This document shows, piece by piece, positions 27,670-32,084 of a stretch of 32,084 nt of DNA. The notes below the pieces were generated by a model. That model saw nothing but the letters and a program-made list of their open reading frames with translations, was not told where the DNA came from and searched no databases. Positions within the stretch are counted from its first letter, which is position 1, and the number at the start of each line of letters is the position of its first letter. Origin of the DNA: Rickettsia endosymbiont of Culicoides newsteadi (GTDB taxonomy: Bacteria; Pseudomonadota; Alphaproteobacteria; Rickettsiales; Rickettsiaceae); the NCBI RefSeq assembly GCF_002259525.1, contig NZ_MWZE01000002.1:1-32084 (forward strand). The letters are read 5' to 3'. A program made the position numbers and the translations under genes.

Positions 27670-27752
27670 ACTCAAATGATTGCCTCTTTTTGGTTCATAA
27701 TCTACATAAGAATATGTTATAATGGGTCTTTTTCTTTTTTGCAAAGGCTAAG

Positions 27753-28262
27753 ATGTCTACAATAGTTCCAAAATCATTCTATGAAAGAGATACGCTTATT
27801 GTATCACAGGAACTACTGGGCAAGGTTCTGTGTTTTGGTAATATAGAGGCACGAATTATTGAGACAGAAGCTTATGTTGGAGAAGATGATCCTGCTTGCC
27901 ATGCAGCCAGGGGGATAACACCTCGTACAAAGCTTATGTATGGTTCTGCAGGTAATGCCTATGTATATTTAATTTATGGTATGTATTATTGTTTAAATAT
28001 AGTGACAGAAAAACCAGGGTTTCCAGCTGCTGTATTAATTAGAGGAGTATATCAATACAAACCTTCAGCAGTTTTACTTGATGGGCCTGGTAAATTATGT
28101 CGTACCCTTGGAATTAATAAAACCCAAAATGGTCAAGATATGACTAGTAATCAATCCTTTTGTGTTATTGACGTAGGTGATACTCCTCAATTTATTATTA
28201 CCCCTAGAATTGGCATTAGCAAAGGTACCGACAAACTTTGGCGTTATTTAGTACGTAAGTGA
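27753..28262 (+). CDS. mpg: DNA-3-methyladenine glycosylase (AAG/MPG family)
   Basis: The 169-residue protein belongs to the AAG family of base-excision repair glycosylases, which remove alkylated and deaminated purines. It begins [22 protein letters not shown] and contains [19 protein letters not shown] with the catalytic glutamate in ETEAY. The [21 protein letters not shown] strand region, AVLIRGV and [14 protein letters not shown] follow. It ends with the family's PRIGI segment and WRYLV, a little shorter than many members. It is divergent from truA. A repeat island follows from 28263. Confidence 0.93.
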   Translation: MSTIVPKSFYERDTLIVSQELLGKVLCFGNIEARIIETEAYVGEDDPACHAARGITPRTKLMYGSAGNAYVYLIYGMYYCLNIVTEKPGFPAAVLIRGVYQYKPSAVLLDGPGKLCRTLGINKTQNGQDMTSNQSFCVIDVGDTPQFIITPRIGISKGTDKLWRYLVRK

Positions 28263-28774
28263 TCACATACATTGGCTCTGTCCAAAAAACTGCGTAAATT
28301 TCCAAAATTAGGTCTATTGCTAAAATACCACACGAAATTAAGGGGTATTAACCATCAAAACCATATCTAATGCCAGTGAATTATTGAACATTGTTTTTAT
28401 TAAGAACAATAAATATATTTTAATAAAAAATTAGTTGACTATTCAATGCAGGTTATATTTAATTCTTTAGATGAGTGAATGACAGAATATGGGTAAAAAT
28501 GTCATTGCGAGAAGGCGTAAGCCAACGAAGCAATCCTGTTTTGTCCCCCTTGTGTAAAATGTCATACCTGCGTAGGCAGGTATCTAGATTCCGCACCGAA
28601 GCGGAAATGACAGATTATAGCTAAAGATGTCACCCCTGCGTAAGCAGGGGTCTCAGATTCCCGCCTACGCGGGAATGACAATAGTAGGCGAGAATGACAG
28701 AATAAAAATTATTTTTCTTATATCACTTAGTGCAGCGATAAAATACTATATACTAAACATATTAACACAAAATA
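28263..28774. repeat. Repeat island between the glycosylase and the MFS genes
   Basis: From about 28500 the sequence is built of short hairpins. These are the left half of the CGTCATTGCGAG element (GTCATTGCGAGAAGGCGTAA with AACGAAGCAATCC), TACCTGCGTAGGCAGGTA, CCGCACCGAAGCGG, CCCCTGCGTAAGCAGGGG, and CCCGCCTACGCGGG followed by AATGACA. Each is often flanked by ATGTCA or ATGACA, so they look like units of one family in tandem. Bases 28263-28490 show no gene or clear repeat. Confidence 0.7.
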
Positions 28775-28822
28775 TTGAAAAAATATGAGCTATCAGAAGT
28801 CAACAACAAAATCAGAGCAACT

Positions 28823-30202
28823 ATGAGTAAAGTTGTTCAAGAAAATACCAGGATTATCCCTAATCGGCAAACTAGCCTTACCAAAGAACAAAAAGAAGCT
28901 GTTGGGCTGTTGTCAATAGGAACATTCCTTGAATATTTTGACTTAATGCTATATGTCCATATGGCAGCGTTTCTTAATCAGTTATTTTTTGAACCTACTG
29001 ATCCTCACACAGCCTCTTTAATGTCGGCTTTTGCCTTTTGTTCTACCTTTGTTTTCCGACCTGTTGGGGCAGTAATATTTGGCTGGTTAGGTGATAATAT
29101 CGGGCGTAAATCTACAGTGATCATGACAACTTTTATGATGGCATTTTCGTGCCTTGTTATGGCTAATCTGCCTACTTATGCCCAGATAGGAAGCATAGCA
29201 GCTTGGATACTGACAATATGTCGTATTATGCAAGGTATGTCTTCTATGGGTGAAATAATAGGGGCCGAACTTTATTTAACGGAAATAATCAAGCCTCCAG
29301 CCCAATACGCAAGCGTGGCACTGATAGGGGTTTTTTCTTCTCTAGGAGGTGTAGCTGCTTTAGGCGTTGCATCACTTGTAACTGTGCATGGTTTTAACTG
29401 GCGTCTGGCATTTTGGTTTGGTGCGGCAGTAGCAGTGATTGGTTCTGTTGCCAGAACAACCTTGCGAGAAACCCCAGAATTTGCTGATGCCAAACGTCGA
29501 ATAAAAAAATTTTTTAAAAAACTAATACTGATACAGCTTGCTTAAAAGATAATCCGATGTGGCAAGAAAAAGTTGATAAAAAAACTATCATAGCTTTCTT
29601 GTTATTACAATGTGTTGCACCAGTATGTTTTTATTTTGCCTATGTTTATTGTGGCAATATTTTAAAGACTTCTTTTAATTACACAACTTCTGAGGTTATC
29701 CATCATAATTTTATTGTTTGTCTAATACAATGTTCAATTGTGTTGATATTAGCGAATTTAAGTTACAAAATCCATCCATTATTAATCATGAAAGTTATAC
29801 TAATAGTATTTTCTATTTTTATGTTATTTTGTCCATATTGGTTGAGTAATCTTCATTTGCCATTTGAGCTATTTTTAGTTCAATCATGTATTATTTTGTT
29901 TGGACATTGTGATGAACCTGCTGTTCCTGTTTTTTTATAAGAACTTTCCTGTTTTTAAACGTTTTAGCAGTGTTAGTATGATACGTGCGGTATCTCGGGC
30001 TTTGATGTATGTAATCACTGCTTTTGGTTTTATTTACATTACTGACTATTTTGGTCATTGGGGATTATGGATTATTATGGTTCCGACAATTATCGGTTTT
30101 GCCTACGGATTATTTTATTTTGATAGATTGGCAAAAAAGTATGGTGATTTACCTATTGCTTTTAGAAACACGGCTACTTATTCCGAAGAAAACAATTATT
30201 AG
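28823..30202 (+). pseudogene. MFS metabolite:proton symporter (ProP-like), copy 1, two frameshifts
   Basis: The copy starts MSKVVQENTRIIPNRQTSLTKEQKEAV, identical in plan to copy 2. It has the MFS motif GWLGDNIGRKSTVIMTT between the second and third helices and ITLRETPEF-like RTTLRETPEFADAKR at mid-length. The frame changes near 29500, in an A/T homopolymer stretch after DAKRRIK. It continues with MWQEKVDKKTIIAFLLL (helix 7 onward) and changes again near 29932, where a run of seven T (copy 2 implies six) breaks PVF-YKNFPVFKR. Intact, it would be about 460 residues with 12 helices, importing an organic solute with protons. An upstream ATG-less extension is not needed; the ATG at 28823 matches copy 2. 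Confidence 0.85.
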
Positions 30203-30210
30203 AGTTAGTT

Positions 30211-31594
30211 ATGAGTAAAGTTGTTCAAGAAAATGCCAGAATTATCCCTGATCGCCAGACTACCCTTACTAAAGAACAAAAAGAAGCTGTTTGTTTACTT
30301 TCAGTGGGGACTTTTTTGGAATATTTTGACTTAATGCTATATGTCCATATGGCAGTTCTTCTAAATGAGCTATTTTTCCCAAAGACTGATCCACATACTG
30401 CTGCTCTCCTTTCTGCTGCCGCTTTTTGTAGCACCTTTATCTTTAGACCATTTGGTGCTTTTTTATTTGGTTGGATAGGGGATACTGTTGGTCGTAAGGC
30501 AACTGTTATTGTAACAACCTTTATGATGGCTATTTCTTGCATTATTATGGCTACTCTTCCAACTTATGCCCAAATTGGCGTTACAGCTGCTTGGTTAGTT
30601 ACAGTGTGTCGCATTATTCAAGGTATATCATCGATGGGTGAAATAATGGGGCTCAAATTTATTTGGTTGAAATTTCAAAACCACCAATACAATATCCAGT
30701 TGTAGCGTTGATAGTAACTTTTTCTACTTTAGGTGGATCTTTTGCTTTAGCTATAGCATCGTTGGTAAATTTTCAAGGATTTAGCTGGCATAATGCTTTT
30801 TGGATAGGAGCAGTGGTTGCTTTAACGGGCATAATTGCGAGAACTGCTTTGCGGGAAACACCAGAATTTGCTGATGCAAAACGACAACTAAAAAAGCTTT
30901 AGCCCCAGCTTTGGATAAGCTAGGCATAGATACAAAAAAACTAGAAGATATGCCTGTTTGGAAGGGAAAAGTTAAGAAAAAAACTGCACTTGCGTATTTT
31001 TTAATAGAATGTGCTTGGCCGGTATCCTTTTATTTTACATATTCTCATTGTGCCAATGTTTTAAAAAACTCTTTTGGCTATAATGCTGAGCAAATCATTC
31101 ATCAAAATTTTATAGTCTCAATGGTGAATCTAGTATCCTATATAATATTGACTTATTTATGCTACAGAATATATCCGTTGATAATCCTTAAAATTAGGTT
31201 GGTAGTATTTTGGGGTTTTATTCTTATATGTCCATATTTATTAGACAATGCTGCTAGTCCATTTGATATACTTTTAATCCAGTCATTTTTTATTATATTT
31301 AGACCTGATGCTTTTCCAGCTGTTCCAATTTATGTTAAACACTTTCCAGTCTTTAAACGCTTTACTTACACTAGTTGGTTATTTGCCTTATCGCGTGCCT
31401 TAATGCATATTGTTACGTCTTTTGGGCTTGTATATTTGATAGAATATTTTGGTCATTGGGGATTATGGGTTATTATGATTCCAGTGAGCTTAGGGTTTGC
31501 ATTTGGGTTACTTCATTTTGAGAAGTTGGACACAGAGGCTGGGAATCACCCTCAAAAATTATCTCGTGATACTTTGGTAAAAGTTGGGGAATAG
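30211..31594 (+). pseudogene. MFS metabolite:proton symporter (ProP-like), copy 2, two frameshifts
   Basis: This tandem paralogue begins eight bases after copy 1. The first frame ends at 30705. Comparison with copy 1 (ATAGGGGCC) shows one G lost in ATGGGGCTC near 30650. After correction GEIMGA-IYLVEISKPP is continuous with copy 1. The second frame (to 30902) ends after DAKRQLKKL, where a run of six A (seven expected) near 30894 shifts the frame. The third part (to 31594) contains the C-terminal six helices, including YVKHFPVFKRFTYTSWLFALSRALMH and LIEYFGHWGLWVIMIPVSLGF. Two single-base insertions restore about 461 residues. The 3' end overlaps the spoT-like gene on the other strand by about 120 bases. 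Confidence 0.85.
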
Positions 31595-32084
31595 CTAAAC
31601 TTTGATAGCACAATTTAATTAGACTTTGTTTTATTATCTGTGTTTCTAGGTACATAGAAAAACTTACAAAGTTTATTAAAGTTTCCTCCAGTATCTTTCT
31701 AACTTTTTCTGGCGATTTAGCACCAATAGTTTGCATATTATGAAGTCGGTCAAATAACTTAATCAATAAAACATCATCTTTCTTTTGTTGAAATAATATA
31801 TTCAATGTTTCTGCCGCACTAATCTTCCCATAAGACTTCACCCTAGTCAAATCTACCACTTGACTGGCAATTCGCTTGTCAAAGAGCCGAGTAATCATAT
31901 CTTCGGTAAGAGTTGTATCCTCAATAGTATCATGCAGTAAACTAGTAATGATCATATCAGTCCTGAAGTGTTTTGGTACCTTTAATGCTGTATATTCGGC
32001 AACCATATACGCCACCTCTATCGGATGGGAGTAATATGGATCGCCGGATTGTCGCATTTGGCTACCATGATACTTTTTGGCGTA
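31473..32084 (-). CDS. SpoT-like (p)ppGpp hydrolase, 5' end outside the window
   Basis: The frame is open to the window edge and its first visible residues are YAKKYHGSQMRQSGDPYYSHPIEVAYMVAEY, so the true start lies beyond base 32084. The RelA/SpoT HD hydrolase domain has H in YSHPIEV, the HDxxED motif in SLLHDTIEDTTLTEDMI and the later KLFDRLHNMQTI with the conserved R-HNM pattern. No synthetase or TGS domain follows; the protein ends after a tail of about 60 residues. It could act as a small alarmone hydrolase. Rickettsia genomes are known for many split spoT genes. It is intact over the visible part, unlike the relative at 19411-20033, and overlaps the end of MFS copy 2 tail to tail. Confidence 0.85.
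   Translation of the reverse strand, partial: YAKKYHGSQMRQSGDPYYSHPIEVAYMVAEYTALKVPKHFRTDMIITSLLHDTIEDTTLTEDMITRLFDKRIASQVVDLTRVKSYGKISAAETLNILFQQKKDDVLLIKLFDRLHNMQTIGAKSPEKVRKILEETLINFVSFSMYLETQIIKQSLIKLCYQSLAIPQLLPKYHEIIFEGDSQPLCPTSQNEVTQMQTLSSLES

Noticed and set aside
27670-27744. Extended truA start (TTG at 27744)
   Set aside because: It leaves only eight bases to the divergent glycosylase gene, uses a rare start, and adds residues outside the TruA fold.

Overview
The window looks like a chromosomal piece of a Rickettsia (Alphaproteobacteria, Rickettsiales). It is strongly AT-rich. It carries short palindromic repeats of the Rickettsia palindromic element type, spoT-like hydrolase fragments beside proP-like MFS transporters, PccA, an NtrY-like kinase and many single-base gene disruptions. 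All of this fits a reducing genome of an obligate intracellular bacterium. Species cannot be fixed from the sequence alone.

Layout. 1-4.9 kb: gyrB on the minus strand, an 860-base repeat island, then cydA with no cydB after it. 5.0-6.1 kb: a C-terminal nuclease remnant of AddA, repeats and tRNA-Leu(GAG). 6.1-10.2 kb: mgtE, then a coupled set (amino-acid-type binding lipoprotein, flavin reductase, dapB), then rpmB-rpmE behind a consensus promoter. 10.2-11.1 kb: initiator tRNA embedded in repeats. 11.1-15.0 kb: pccA and an ntrY-like sensor kinase. 15.0-15.8 kb: a minimal nucleotidyltransferase (MNT)/HEPN toxin-antitoxin pair whose toxin half is frameshifted. 16.0-16.7 kb: rpmI-rplT. 16.8-19.2 kb: an APH-type phosphotransferase without a clear start codon, followed by a membrane-anchored family 8 glycosyltransferase.

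19.3-26.3 kb is the accessory block. It lies between two directly oriented copies of a 144-146 bp TA-flanked miniature inverted-repeat element. It holds a frameshifted spoT hydrolase, a perfect 22-bp palindrome, and a three-gene apparent operon: a SAM methyltransferase, an unrecognised 449-residue protein and a diverged S-adenosylhomocysteine-hydrolase-like protein. Converging on these is an ABC half-exporter, and a small Rickettsia-type protein follows. This set is the best candidate for an undescribed system. I infer that it makes or modifies, and possibly exports, a small molecule through methyl-transfer chemistry, but no substrate can be read from the sequence.

26.3-32.1 kb: a PCu(A)C copper chaperone, truA, a 3-methyladenine DNA glycosylase, a repeat island, and two tandem MFS transporter copies each broken twice by single-base changes mostly in homopolymers. 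A spoT-like HD hydrolase overlaps the second copy tail to tail and runs off the window edge.

Two themes cross the whole window. One mobile palindrome family (CGTCATTGCGAG ends) is repeatedly nested inside other, unrelated palindromes. Coding losses are mostly one-base indels in homopolymers, so genuine decay must be separated from sequencing error or transcriptional slippage.
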